64,000 nt of DNA from Isoetes taiwanensis (taxonomy: Eukaryota; Streptophyta; Lycopodiopsida; Isoetales; Isoetaceae), in NCBI GenBank assembly GCA_021234155.1, contig JAJEKV010000018.1, positions 14,828,925 to 14,892,924 on the forward strand, in the 5' to 3' direction. Both the position numbers and the translations under genes were made by a program. The notes below the pieces were generated by a model, which saw only the letters and a program-made list of their open reading frames with translations, was not told the DNA's origin and did not search any database. Within the stretch, counting starts at the first letter, position 1; each line of letters starts with the position of its first letter. Of the stretch, positions 1 through 10,641 are shown piece after piece.

Positions 1-390
1 CGCTCTTCAAAAATATTGTCACGCATAGTCACGCTCTTCTATGGCTGATCACGGGGGAAGCTTTCTTGGTACTTACATTTTTTTGAAGACCCCCTAATTG
101 TTTTTAAGTGAACTTTTGGCCACGATTTGTTAAAATGGATTTACCCATAATATAAGGGGATGGTCTTTATGTTTTTTTGGCCCAAGTTCCTATGATCCAT
201 GTTCTCCATCGACATTCCTTCGGATCTTATTCGTCCTCAATGCAATCATGAAGATCTTTTACGGCGACACAACCCAACCATTACCATCATTTACACCCCT
301 AAATTTTTTGGCACCATGTTGTAATTGTCGGACTTATCTTATAAAAGTCTGTGCATATTTTTGTGCTAAAAAACTTTTAGGGGGAGGCAG
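1..390 (+). mobile_element. 3' internal remnant of a small LTR retroelement
   Basis: No recognisable coding sequence. The stretch ends in a purine-rich tract directly before a TG-starting repeat, as expected for the last few hundred bases of a plus-strand LTR retrotransposon. The rest of the element lies before the window. Assignment rests only on the polypurine tract and the adjacent LTR; Copia and Gypsy cannot be told apart here. Confidence 0.5.
379..390 (+). promoter_or_regulatory. polypurine tract (plus-strand primer) of the small LTR element
   Basis: The run agggggaggcag immediately precedes the LTR start TGTTAACC at 391. A purine run abutting the 3' LTR is the standard plus-strand primer arrangement of LTR retroelements. 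Confidence 0.55.
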
Positions 391-725
391 TGTTAACCAC
401 CTAGTGGTTAACATTGTACACATGTTAGGTGTCAGTGGTGGCAGACTGACACTTGGCATGCTTAGGTTAATTTAAGTGTATGGCTTAGATTTAGTTAGAT
501 GTACGGCTCAAATTTGCGGTCTACACTATATTAGACCGGAGCCTCTTCAGATATACTCAGGTTTATCTCAAATTTGGAGAGCCTCACTTGGCCACGTTCC
601 CTTTACTCTTTGTACATATTTCTTTGTCTTGTTCTTGTTTTGTGATCATGAGCATGACAGCCTTGTAGCATCCGGCAGTCATAGACTGCTGCTGCAAGGT
701 GCACGCCAAGAACTCACAATTAACA
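391..725 (+). repeat. 3' LTR (335 bp) of the small element, inserted in a family A LTR
   Basis: It begins TGTTAACC and ends AATTAACA, so the ends are an inverted TGTTAA/TTAACA pair. Just after 725 the sequence TCTTGGGCACAGGAT resumes the family A LTR as seen at 18404, which marks 725/726 as an insertion junction and predicts TCTTG as target-site duplication. The left flank is outside the window, so the duplication cannot be confirmed. Confidence 0.6.
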
Positions 726-2366
726 TCTTGGGCACAGGATGAAATAAGGTATACATTCAGGTAATTCACACAAATTGTCAATAATTCATGCACAATCTGA
801 TATCTGGAAGGCAGATTCAAACTCAAGATCTTGGAACCGATCTTTCTTCAAAGTATTCGATCCGTTCTTCGCTTCAAAGCCCTCAAAAATAGCTCAGAGC
901 CATTTTCCCCCTTTTAAAATCCCATGTTCAGTACTGTTCTTGGCAAATCCGGCCTAGAATTTTGTTTTTTAGTTTAATTGATGAATTCTTGATGTAATAC
1001 AGGCCGATCCAACGTCTTAGGGTCATGATTGGGTGGTTGATTTGGTTGAATTTGCCGGATCTTGGCATTTCTGCAGATTAGGGTTCTTGGCAAAACAACT
1101 TAATATATCCCACATGCAAGATTCGAAAGGGAGGACCAAGGTATAAAAGGAATAACAAAATCAATATTATTAATAATTAACATGCTATATCCACGTGGGC
1201 CTCGGTACCTCCACTGCCCCACACGCCCGGGTATACCACGTGGCGGGGGGGTGATTGGCTGGGGAATCTAGGCTTGGGGGGATAGCAATTTTTTTTTTTT
1301 TTTGCAAAATATAGCTAGGCACACTTCCCAAGAAATCAAATATGAAGGCCCAAATGAAGGTATTTTTGAAAATTCTTTTTTGCTATGCTCTCAATGATGC
1401 TGGAATCTTTTTTGCAAAAAAAGAGGTATGGAAATAGTGAGCTGGCAAGATGAGTTGGCAAGAGGAAGATGACATGGCAAAAGGGATGATGAAATGTCAA
1501 ACAACTTGGCAAAGAATATTTTTTCTAGTCAACACATGAGATGAGGTGGAGATGATGTGTGTGACACGTGGATGATGATGTGGAGGTGTTGGTGATGATG
1601 TGGCAAGATGATATATGTCACCCTTATGAACTTGAACAACTTAAATTGAAGAATTTTTGCAAAGAATGTATTTCTCAATGGGGTGACACGTGTGTGATGT
1701 GACATGGCAATGAAGATGATGTGTATGATGACTTGACCATTTTTGAGTGATGACTTGGGTCAATTTCAATGCCAATGCATATAACTTGCATTCTTTGGGC
1801 AAATTTTGACTTTTTGCTTCCTTTAGTAATTTTGCACTTTTTCTCTCCATTTGACTTCTAGAGAGAGAACTTTGACCATTGACCATGGTATGACCAAATC
1901 AAATGGAAATTTGTGTTTTAACAAGATGGTGATAGTATGGTAAGTGTGTGTAGTGTAAATGACATGTAAAAGAGAAATCTTGACTAGAAAAAATGTTCTA
2001 GGCCAATTTAGGCATGGAACTTGAGGTCACATAGGCATGTTTTCATGGCAAAGGATGTGGAAGGCTTGAGATGGAGAGGATGGGATGTAGTTATGCCAAG
2101 AACTCAAATGGAAACATCACATACCAAGAACACTTCAAGGGGTCTTCAAATCTTCAAAATTGTGTTGCTTGAATCAACTTCCTTAGCATGCTTGTGTAAT
2201 CGTTGTTGAATGTCTTCACCTTGGTCTTCAAGTCTCCACTTCATAATGTGCAAAGATGCATTTTCCTCAAGCGAATTGTGCTTGTATATCTGTGTTCAAA
2301 TCCAAGTGTGAGCATGAGTAAATAATATTGTGTCTTGCTCTTCTATGCTGTCATAGCATGGCAGCA
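726..2366 (-). repeat. family A LTR, copy A1 (5'-cut by the small element)
   Basis: Homologous along its length to 18404-20075, with shared landmarks: the G-box pair at 1191-1199 and 1236-1244, TATA-like gtataaaagg at 1141, and the terminus CATAGCATGGCAGCA ending at 2366. It joins the family A integrase frame abruptly in mid-domain. By eye it is clearly more diverged from copy A2 than A2 is from the solo LTR A5. It may therefore be a separate family A insertion into the integrase rather than the matching 3' LTR; in that case the target duplication would be CCTTG. Confidence 0.7.
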
Positions 2367-3230
2367 CCTTGTTCCATTTTAAAACTAGTTCACCTGATTT
2401 GAGAGTGCCTTGGAGCTTGTGAGCAGTTTTAAATGCTGCTATATCTTTTGCCTTTTTTATCATAACTTCATTTTCAGCTTCATACCTGTGTTCTTCACAC
2501 TGCATTAACCTTACACATCTTTCTTTCAGTGCATCATCCATTTCTAAATTTATTTGATGGGCCAATCTAAATGATGGGAGCTCAAGCTCAATTGGCACCA
2601 CAGATTCTATGCCATAAACCAGGCTGAAAGGTGTGTGTTTAGTAAAAGATTTTATGGTGGTCCTATATGCCTATAATGCATCATGAAGTTTCAAATGCCA
2701 ATCTCTTTTGAAAATGCTGATGAGTGTGTTTGACTTTTAGAGTGGCTAGCAACAAGGCAATAGTTTGGCTCATGAATTGACTTCCCCTATTAGAGGTAAT
2801 TTTAAAAGGGATTCCAAATCGAGCACAAATGTTTTCATGAAGAAATCTTGATGTGGTGTAGGCATTTGCTTCTCTAAGAGGAACTGCTTCAGCCCATTTG
2901 GTAAAATAATCTGTGGCCACAAGTATAAATTGGTGCTGAGCTGAGGAGGGGGGATCTATTGGACCTATGAAATCAAGTCCCCATGTTTGAAATGGCCCTG
3001 GAGAAGTTATGGCAGTGAGACGGGCTGGTTGCAATGTCCTTTTGCCAAAGATTTGGCATTTATGACAACACTTTATAACATTATAGCAATCTTTAAAAAG
3101 GGTAGGCCAAAAATATCCAAACCTTAAGATTTTCTTGGTAGTTGTATCAGCAGCAAAGTGTCCACCACAAATGCCTTCATGACAAGCCTCAATGATCATT
3201 TGGCTTCTTCAGGATCCACACATCTCAGCA
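2367..3230 (-). pseudogene. family A Gypsy integrase, broken
   Basis: Integrase region of the outer Gypsy polyprotein, which would insert the cDNA into the genome. Visible in order are the HHCC zinc-binding module (H-E-G-I-C-G-G-H and C-H-K-C, about 3050-3190), the first core Asp in GLDFIGP (about 2970), and a region aligning with family B up to the LVLKWNK motif. The second catalytic Asp is Asn (SNRG). About 30 codons including the catalytic Glu region (NGQAE in family B) are deleted near 2700, followed by an in-frame stop and a frame change. The C-terminal GPF module is missing because copy A1 of the LTR starts at 2366. It cannot be active. Confidence 0.85.
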
Positions 3231-3978
3231 ACTTCCTTCTTTGTCAACTTTGCACAATACTTCTCCAATCAATCTGAATTTTTTGCATTTCTCTTTGAAT
3301 CTTCTTTCCTGGCTGCTACTCAAGTCTTTTGGCAACTCATTGTTCTCCAGATAATTCCTGATATCAAATTGCCAGTCCAAGTCTTTTGCATGAAAAGCAA
3401 CTAAGTTAGCAACACAATCAATATCATTTAATCCTTCTTGATCCTCATGTTCAAACAAAGCATAAGGCAAATAAGAACTAGGATTTTCAACTAAGTTCAC
3501 TACCTTGACAGTAATATTGTAAGCTTGAATTTTACAAGCCCATCTACATAACTTGGCCGTGGGCGGCTTTCTTGCAAACAGGAGGGATAAAGGGTTTTGT
3601 CTCATGTAGACTTGAGTATTTTTTTGCAAAAGATGACCTTGTCTATCTATTAGAAATATTAATGCAGTTGCACTCTTCTCAAGCCTGGGGTATCTCATTT
3701 CAGTGTCAGACCACAAAAGAAATAACATGGTCTTCTTGAAGTAATGCCACACCAATTGCCTTTTTAATGACACAAATGTAGGCTTTAAAAGGCTTTTCTA
3801 AGTCTGGAGGCTTCAGCAGAATAGAATGGCAGATAGCATTGACAATTTTATCAAAGGATTCTTGGCATAATTCATTCCAATTAACCAAAATGTGCTTGCT
3901 CTCATTCTTGGAGAATTTTCCAACCTTTGTGAGGTTAGAAATTGGACTTATGGTGTGTGAGAAATGAGGAACATACAT
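3225..3978 (-). pseudogene. family A degenerate RNase H-like connection domain
   Basis: This follows RT exactly where Gypsy elements carry RNase H, and the fold can be traced: AIGVALLQ, RYPRLEKS, VYMRQNPL, RWACKIQAYN. Compared with the normal Gypsy RNase H in this window (family C, 60700-61230), every catalytic acid is replaced: ADAS becomes YICV, the Glu becomes Ser (EKSA), the TDH Asp becomes Arg (MRQ), and ADALS becomes a Tyr/Leu stretch. Family B shares these changes, so they are ancestral, not random decay. The likely role was structural, like the connection domain of retroviral RT. A frameshift near 3740 breaks this copy. Confidence 0.75.
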
Positions 3979-3981
3979 TCT

Positions 3982-4497
3982 CTAAAAACTAGTCATTCCC
4001 AAGAAACTTTTTACCTGTTTGAGTGTTTTAGGAGGAGCAAGCTTCTTCAAGGCCTCAATTTTATTCTCTGCTACCTGAATACCTTTTGTAGACACTTCAT
4101 GTCCTAGCAGGTCTCCTCTTGAGCACAAAAAAACACATTTCTTTGGGTTTAGGCTGACACCTCCTTTTCTGCATAAGGCAAATAACTTTGTTAAACTATA
4201 AAAATGATCTTTGAAAGAGGTGCCTAAGCAGAGATCATCCAAAAAAACACGAAAAGCAGTTGGAGGCATATCCTTGAAGATGGTATGCATGGCTCTTTGG
4301 AAGGTTGCTGATGCATTCATTAATCCAAAGGGCATTCTCCTCATTGCATGTTCCCCAAGGTGTAATGAATGAGGTCTTTGGCTGATATTCCTCCTTTATG
4401 CTTATTTGATTGAAACCTGAGAAACCATCTAAGAAGGAATATATTTCTTTTCCTGCAACAGCATCCAACACTTCTTCCAAGAAAGGTAAAGGGTAAC
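3982..4497 (-). pseudogene. family A reverse transcriptase, C-terminal part
   Basis: RT fingers/palm of the outer Gypsy element from LPFLEE onward. It shows YSFLDGFSGFNQI, MPFGLMNASATFQRAM, the catalytic box FRVFLDDLCLG (a Y/F-x-D-D type, near 4240) and the KSFLGMTSF thumb motif. Frameshifts separate 4480-4235 from 4344-3982. At 4497 it is cut by the family B insertion; the preceding RT residues (RICIDYRDLNKATIKDCY) are 10 kb away at about 14623-14690. The target-site duplication GTAAC shows the two halves were once contiguous. Confidence 0.88.
4493..4497. repeat. target-site duplication GTAAC, left
   Basis: GTAAC directly before the LTR start TGTTGACCC at 4498; identical to 14618-14622. Five bases is the usual Gypsy duplication length. 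Confidence 0.9.
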
Positions 4498-6451
4498 TGT
4501 TGACCCTAAACCTGGCTTAAAGGTCAACCTCAAGGTACCAATTCAAGTTTTCACTCAAATTGGGGTTAGAACCTCCAGATCACTTGAGGTGATCAGTCTA
4601 TGCAAGGAAATTCCAAAAACAAGTTCAAAAAGTTTAAGTTCTATACCTTTCCCATTTCCAAAAAATAGTACCTTTGCCAAAACAATTGTGGTGTCGAGAT
4701 GCAGATCGATTTCTTAAGTCAGATGCAGTAGACTTGGTAAAAAAAGTTGTAGTTAACCAACAGTAAAGCCTCTGACCAAGTCAGAGACCTAATCTGTGAG
4801 TTATTCGAGCTCAAAGTGAGGTCAAATTTTGGTCAATAGAGGTCAAATGTGGAAAACAAAGGATCGAAAATTGAGATTTGGAGTTGCCAATCATCTTTTT
4901 GAGAAATTCCAAAGTAGATAGGTTGCAATGGTGCTGGAGAAGAGGGGCAAGCAATCAAATCCTTATTTGGATGTGTAGAAGTATTTTTTGTGGCTAGATT
5001 TGGCAAAGTAAAGTAGAAACTGTCCAAACCCGAGAGCAATTTTTTTGAATTTGAGCTATACTTGGTATTTTTGAATGATTCCAACTCCTTTGGCTTGCAC
5101 AGGCTCTAAGAATAGATGGCAAGTAGTCCAAAAGAATAGAAAAACACACTAGAATTTTCTGTAGAATATTTTGTAGCAAGAATTGTAGAATAACATATCA
5201 GAAATGGATTTGACAACTTGGCAATCGATTTGAATTGATATGGAGGTAAATATATCATGATAACAGAATATAAGGATGCTTCATAGCTTTTAATCACAGG
5301 AAAATAATCTTCTCAAGTCAATAAATAATTTTTGAAGGTAATGTCAATCAGATCTTGTGAATCCAGTTGAGGAGAGCTCAAGAACTTCAAGGATCGTCCA
5401 GATCTTGCTCAGCAATGATCAATGTAGGATCTGAATACTTCTGGGCCTTCGAAAATGTCGAGATTGTGTTCCCCCTGTTTATAGTTTCAAATTTTGGTTC
5501 CAGTAGTTTCGGGTGATAAATTTAGGCTTAAGTTCCGGAATCCAAGAATAGATTGGTTGCAGGGAGAATGGAGCGCGGGATGGCGTGATTCGAGCTGGGT
5601 TTCCAATTTTAGGTTCTTCAGCTGTATTTTCGCATATTTTGCGCGATACGGTTTGGTATTTCTGAAGGAATATGCCCTGTATATGCCGTATTTGACCACT
5701 TAAAAAACTTGGCTAATGGTTTCAAGGCATTTTCCATGGAATACCTAAAAAGGTTATAACTTCTCAACCATGGGGAAGGATATCCACACGTGCAAAGGGA
5801 TATAGAATCTTTAGGGCATCTTTTGACAAGGTTTAGGGTATACCAAAGAGAGCATGATGGGGTGGGAATGGAGGTAAAAGAGATCATTAAGAGCTAGTAG
5901 GAAGATAAGAATAGGAATGCAAAAGAGGGAAATAATAACTTTGCAACAAGGACTTGAAGTTTTTGAATAGTGACATTTGGAGGAATTGGCAAAGGATTTG
6001 AGCAAAATGGTAGTTATGGCAAGGTGAGCATGACAAGGAAATAGGCAATGGGTATGAGGGAGCAAATGCAAGAGTGAACCAAAGGGAGCATAAATATAGG
6101 AAAAGGACTAGGAAATTTCAAGGAGCAAGTAAGAATGGCTAGAGAATGAAATAAAATACCATGGGGTCTTCCAAACTTTGAACTTCCAATCCTCAAAAAA
6201 TGCCTTCCAAACTTCTTTACCCAGAATCTTCTAGAGCATATTCTTGACTAAGCACTTTGACCTTGAATAGAGTACCTCATGTGAGTTTTGAACCTTAAGC
6301 TCTTGTTGACTTGAAGAATGAACATCCTTTGACCTCCACATCAATATTGAATGCCAAGAATCTTCCAAACTTTGACCTAGTATTCCAAGATAAGTTGACC
6401 TAGTTTTGAATGCATGGATCACAATTAGCATGTTGCCCTTTGGGGGCAACA
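4498..6451 (-). repeat. family B 3' LTR (1954 bp)
   Basis: On the plus strand it reads TGTTGACCCTAAACC ... GGGGGCAACA, with TG/CA ends. It matches 12670-14617 almost base for base. The clearest differences are a 19-bp extra segment near 5450 here and a 12-bp segment present only in the other copy (near 13686). Short ORFs in it are conserved only because the LTRs are duplicates. Confidence 0.95.
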
Positions 6452-7327
6452 TCTCGCCAAAACAAGAAAAAGGCTGGTCCCCTCAGCCATATAATGTCAA
6501 GAAAAAATAACTAGAGGGGTCTTCAACTTTGTACCAATGTGTCTATGATAGGATAAGAGTGCAAATGTTGGTGGAGTGAGTGTAATTGTGATGATGAAAT
6601 GATGTGGATGGAATATGGTGAGTGAGAAAGGCAGAAATGAGTGTGAAAATGACAAGGTGATGATGGAATGATGGTGAATGGAATATAGTGAGTGAGAAGA
6701 GATAAAAGTGAATGTGAGTATGACAAGATGATGATGAAATGGAGATGAAATGAGTGTACAAGTGTTTTGAAACTTCGCCAAAACAAGAAAATGTGTGTAT
6801 CCTTCTTGATCTTCAACAAGTGCAACTCTGCTGTGATGGTAAAGATGAATTGCAGAGTGCTTTTCTTTTTTAGGGAATGAGAACAAGAATAAGGAGTTCA
6901 GATGGAAGGTAGGGCCACTTATGACAGATAAAAAATATGGAGGAAGGGTGCACCTGTCATGGAAACACATAAACGAATTAGTCTCAAAACCTTGCAACTC
7001 TGCTATGATGGTGAAGGTGATTTTGCAGAGTGCTGTTAAGGTATGGAAAAACAAGATTAGAGGGTTGGATGGATGGTAGGAATGTTTAAGACAGGTGAAT
7101 AAAAATGGAAGAAAGAATGCTCCTGCAAATGACACTTGGTAATCATTAGTATCAACCCTGTTCTTGAGATCACCTGTACTGCTATCTGGTCAAATCAACC
7201 TAAGAACATGAAACCAATTCTATTAGAGTAAAGTGCTCAAAGTCGACCGTTTCTATCTACTGAAATAGTGTGCTTAAAGATCTAACTGATTTAACTACTT
7301 TAAACCTACCATAAATCTCCAAACTTT
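6452..7327 (-). repeat. family B 3' untranslated region with tandem repeats
   Basis: Between the integrase stop and the 3' LTR there is no protein domain. It contains about two copies of a 68-bp GATGATGGAATG-type repeat (6588-6726) and two diverged copies of a roughly 160-bp repeat, each starting CAACTCTGCT (about 6823 and 6998). The long His/Ser/Phe-rich frame at 6497-7135 is a by-product of these repeats. Repeat-bearing 3' untranslated regions are known in Tat/Ogre-type plant Gypsy elements. Confidence 0.7.
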
Positions 7328-8440
7328 TTAATGAGAGAATAGGGACAAGCAAGCATGCTGGTCCCAATACCTTTTCAGGTGCAAGATATTGATTGGATTT
7401 GGCAGTGGCATTCCTGAAGCAACCTCTTGTAGCCAATAAGAGTTAGTACCTGCAGGTTCCAATACTACAAAGGGTCCTTCCCAAATATTGTCAAATTTGC
7501 CAGCTGAGTCTTCCTTTGACTTGTTCCATTTGAGAACAAGCTCTCCTTGCTTAAAAGTGCCTTGTCGCCTTGAATGCAGATCCTTGGCCTTTTTCAGCAA
7601 ATTGGTATTCTCAGCCTCCATCCTATATTCATCTAGGTGCAGCAAGGCATCCAATCTCTCCTGCAAGGCATGTTCAAAAGGTAAACATAATTTATAAGCT
7701 AACCTCAGGGAGGGCAACTCAAGTTCCACTGGTAAGACTGCCTCTATGCCATAAACCAGGTTGAAGGGTGTATGATTTGTAGCTGTTTTGATAGTGACTC
7801 TATAAGCCAAAAGTGCATCCACTATTTTGACATGCCAATCTCTCTTGTTGATCTCAACTGTCTTCTGCAAGATATTTTTCAACACTTTGTTAGTGGCTTC
7901 AGCTTGTCCATTACCTTGGGGATAGTATGAGGAGCTCTTGGTATGCTTGACCTTCAAGATGTCCATCAAGTTAGTAATAACTTCATTAACAAAAGGTGTG
8001 CCCCTATCAGAATGCAACTGAAAAGGAATACCAAACCTGGAACAAACATACTCATGTAAAAATCTTGCAGTTGTGGCAGCATTAGCCTGTCTCAAGGGTA
8101 TAGCTTCTGCCCATTTAGTAAAATAATTTGTGGCCACAATGATATGCTGATGTTGACCTGCAGAAGAAGGATTAATAGGGCCAATATAATCTAATCCCCA
8201 AATTTGAAAGGGCCCTGGAGATATGATGGGATTAAGGGCAGCTGGAAGTAAAATTCTTTTGCTAAAGATTTGGCATTGATGGCAAGTCTTTATAATATTA
8301 TAACAATCTTTAAAAACAGTAGGCCAATAGTATCCGACACGAGAATCTTTTTTGTTGTAGTATCACCAAAGAAAATGCCCTCCACAAATACCTTTGTGCA
8401 TTTCCCTGATGATTAGAGCAGACTCACTTTCACTCACACA
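7328..8440 (-). pseudogene. family B Gypsy integrase
   Basis: Inserts element cDNA into chromosomes. The C-terminal 269 codons (8137-7328) are open. An HHCC module lies upstream (HKGICGGH and CHQC, about 8260-8400), interrupted by a stop at about 8350. The DDE triad looks intact: Asp in GLDYIGP (about 8190), Asp in HSDRG (about 8010) and Glu in NGQAEAT (about 7910). A GPF module (GKFDNIWEGPF, about 7475) follows the core and there is no chromodomain. The Asp usual in VATDYF is Asn here, but that residue is not one of the catalytic three. It is the best preserved domain of the element. Confidence 0.88.
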
Positions 8441-8487
8441 TCTCAACAAGACTCCATCTCGGTTGACTTTGCACAAAACATTGTCTA

Positions 8488-8990
8488 TCATCTTGAATTG
8501 TATGCATTTATTCTTGAGTCTCCTTTTTTGGTTTGAAGTGAGGTTTGAAGAGATAATTCCATGTTGTAAGAAGTCTCTGATAGGTTGTTGCCACCCACCA
8601 TCACCGATCTTCCGGTTAACTCTACATGAGCTACTACAAGTGAAATGTCAGCAGTATCCAACTCATCCTCATGGTCAAAAAATATATAAGGCAAATAAAG
8701 GCTAGGACTTCGTACCAAATGTAATTCTTTTACAGAAATATCATAACTTTGCAACTTACAAGCCCACCTTTGGATTTTTGGCTTACTGGTTGCCTTACCA
8801 AATAGTAGACCCATTGGATTTTGCTTCATGTAGACTTGAACTTGACTTTTCAGGAGCAAGTGTCCTTGCCTATTGATAAGAAACATGAGGGCAGCAGCAC
8901 TCCTCTAGAGCAGACCATTGTTTACTTGCAAACACTATGGTGTGCTTTTCCTGCAAAATGGCTAACCCTATAGCTTTTTTAGTAACAGTA
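8488..8990 (-). pseudogene. family B degenerate RNase H-like connection domain
   Basis: Same position and same losses as in family A: the first Asp site reads YITV, the TDH site reads YMKQNPM, and the terminal AD site reads SLYLPYIFF. The structural core is conserved (AIGLAILQ, RWACKLQSYD). A deletion/frame break lies at about 8890-8930 where the second acidic site would be. The strong match to family A away from the active site suggests it was kept as a structural link between RT and integrase. Confidence 0.75.
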
Positions 8991-10160
8991 ATATAAACTT
9001 CAAATGGCATATTCAAATCTGGTTTCCTCAAAAGTGTGGCTTCACATATGGATTGAATGAGAAAGTCAAAAGCTTCTTGGCATTCTGAAGTCCATGTAAT
9101 GGGTATATGCTTACTCTCAGACTTGGAGAACTTGCCTACCCTTGTCAATCTAGAAATAGGGCTCAAAATATGAGCAAAATTAGGAATATACATCCTGAGA
9201 AAACTTGTCATACCAACAAAACTTTTGACATGTTTTAGATTCTTGGGAGGTGCTAATTTTTTGAGGGCTTCAATCTTGTCTTGAGCAACCTGAATGCCTT
9301 GGCTGGATACTTCATGCCCTAAGAGTTGTCCTTTTGATGCAAAAAAGATGCATTTCTTTGGATTTAGATTGACTCCTGAGCTCCTGCACAAAGAACAAAT
9401 TTGTGCAAGTAGCTCCACATGATTAGATGGATTAGAGCCTAAGCAAAGGTCATCTAAGTACACCCTGAACTCTTCAGCAGACATTGATTTGAAAATAACA
9501 TCCATTGCCCTTTGGAAGGTGGCTGGAGCATTCATCAAACCAAAAGGCATTCTTTTCATAGCATATGTACCCCGTGGAGTGATAAAGGAAGTTTTGGCTG
9601 GTCTTCTTCTTTGATGCTGATCCGTTGAACCCCGAGAATCCATCCAAAATGAATACACTTCCTTACCCTTTCAAAGATATAGGATCTCTTCTAAAAAAGG
9701 CAAAGGGTAACAATCCTTGATGGTAGCTTTGTTGAGATCTCGATAATCAATGCAAATTCTTAAAGCACCACTTTTCTTCTCTACAGGAACAATGCAAGAT
9801 ACCCATTCAGGATTAATGATTTCAATAATCACACCTGCATCTAACATCGTATTCAATTCATCCTTGATTAGCCCCATAAGTGAAGCATTAATCCTCCTTA
9901 ATTTTTGAAAAACAGGTTTACACCCTTCCTTGATTTTAATTTCAAATTGGCATACCTCAGTTTTGATACCTGATAGTTCTGAATAGTCCCAGGCAAATAC
10001 ATCTTTTCTTTCTTCAAAAAACATTTGTATGCTCTCCCTGTTTTGATATTCAATCAGATCTCCAACAAACAGAGTTCTAGGTGTACCATTTTTTGTGATC
10101 ACAATCTCCTCAATATCCTTTTTTTCTGATGCATCAATGGTCAAAATAGGACATAGTGCT
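8930..10160 (-). pseudogene. family B reverse transcriptase
   Basis: Copies element RNA into DNA. Motifs in order are FAWDYSELSGI and PVFQKLRRINASL in the leader, then ICIDYRDLNKATIKDCYPLPFLEE, KTSFITPRGTYAMKRMPF, MNAPATFQRAMD, the catalytic box FRVYLDDLCLG (about 9445-9475), LLGHEVS and KSFVGMTSFLRMY. The catalytic Asp pair is present. A frameshift and stop occur at about 9660-9672, between the LPFLEE and DGFSG motifs. The N-terminal part shares one open frame with the end of the upstream RNase H. Confidence 0.9.
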
Positions 10161-10179
10161 TTTACTTCATTGTCATCAA

Positions 10180-10640
10180 GATCATCTTCAGGAATGGCTC
10201 CCTCAGTTAAATGTGACATGAGGGTCTCCCTACACAAAGCATCAGCTTCAAAATTCTGTTCCCTGGGAATATGAGTGATTTTCCATGAAGCAAAACTCGA
10301 GAGTACTCCCATTGCTTGATTCTTCAAGAGCTCCATATCTGCATTTTTTGTTTGAAACTTGTCTGCATATTAATTGTGAATCACCATAAATGTGAATATT
10401 GGCAATATCCATAGATTTAGCTTCCTGGAGACCTGCAATCAAAGCCTTATATTCTGCCACATTAGAGGTGACTTGAGGAAAGATCCTTCCTACTTTAGCT
10501 AAGAGTTTGTGAGAAGAGTCTTTCAAAATGGCAGCAGATGATGCAACATTTAGTTTTTTAGAAATACCTCCATCAAACCATAAGAACCCTGTTGGTCCTT
10601 GTATGCTGGGAGGTGCACTTTCCATAATAAGAGGAACCAT
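10180..10640 (-). pseudogene. family B upstream RNase H (RVT_3-like), D-E-D-D
   Basis: An RNase H fold lying before RT, an unusual place. It has WFDGGISKK (first Asp), VAEYKALIAGLQEA (Glu), YGDSQLICRQV (Asp) and HIPREQNFEADALC (final Asp), so all four catalytic acids are present. It resembles the plant RNase HI/archaeal-type domain (Pfam RVT_3) added in Tat-lineage Gypsy elements, not the Gypsy RNase H itself. It would degrade RNA in the RNA:DNA hybrid in place of the dead domain after RT. A frameshift near 10340 separates the third and fourth motifs. Confidence 0.82.
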
Positions 10641-10641
10641 T

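Noticed and set aside
4833-6196. Short ORFs in the family B LTR that recur at 12983-14287
   Set aside because: The match only reflects LTR duplication; frames are short and unsupported.
6497-7135. 212-codon minus-strand ORF rich in His, Ser and Phe
   Set aside because: Lies in the tandem repeats of the family B 3' untranslated region; no domain.
8100-8137. VATNYF in family B integrase as a lost catalytic Asp
   Set aside because: The catalytic triad is the Asp in GLDYIGP, the Asp in SDRG and the Glu in QAEAT, all present; this Asp is conserved but not one of the three.
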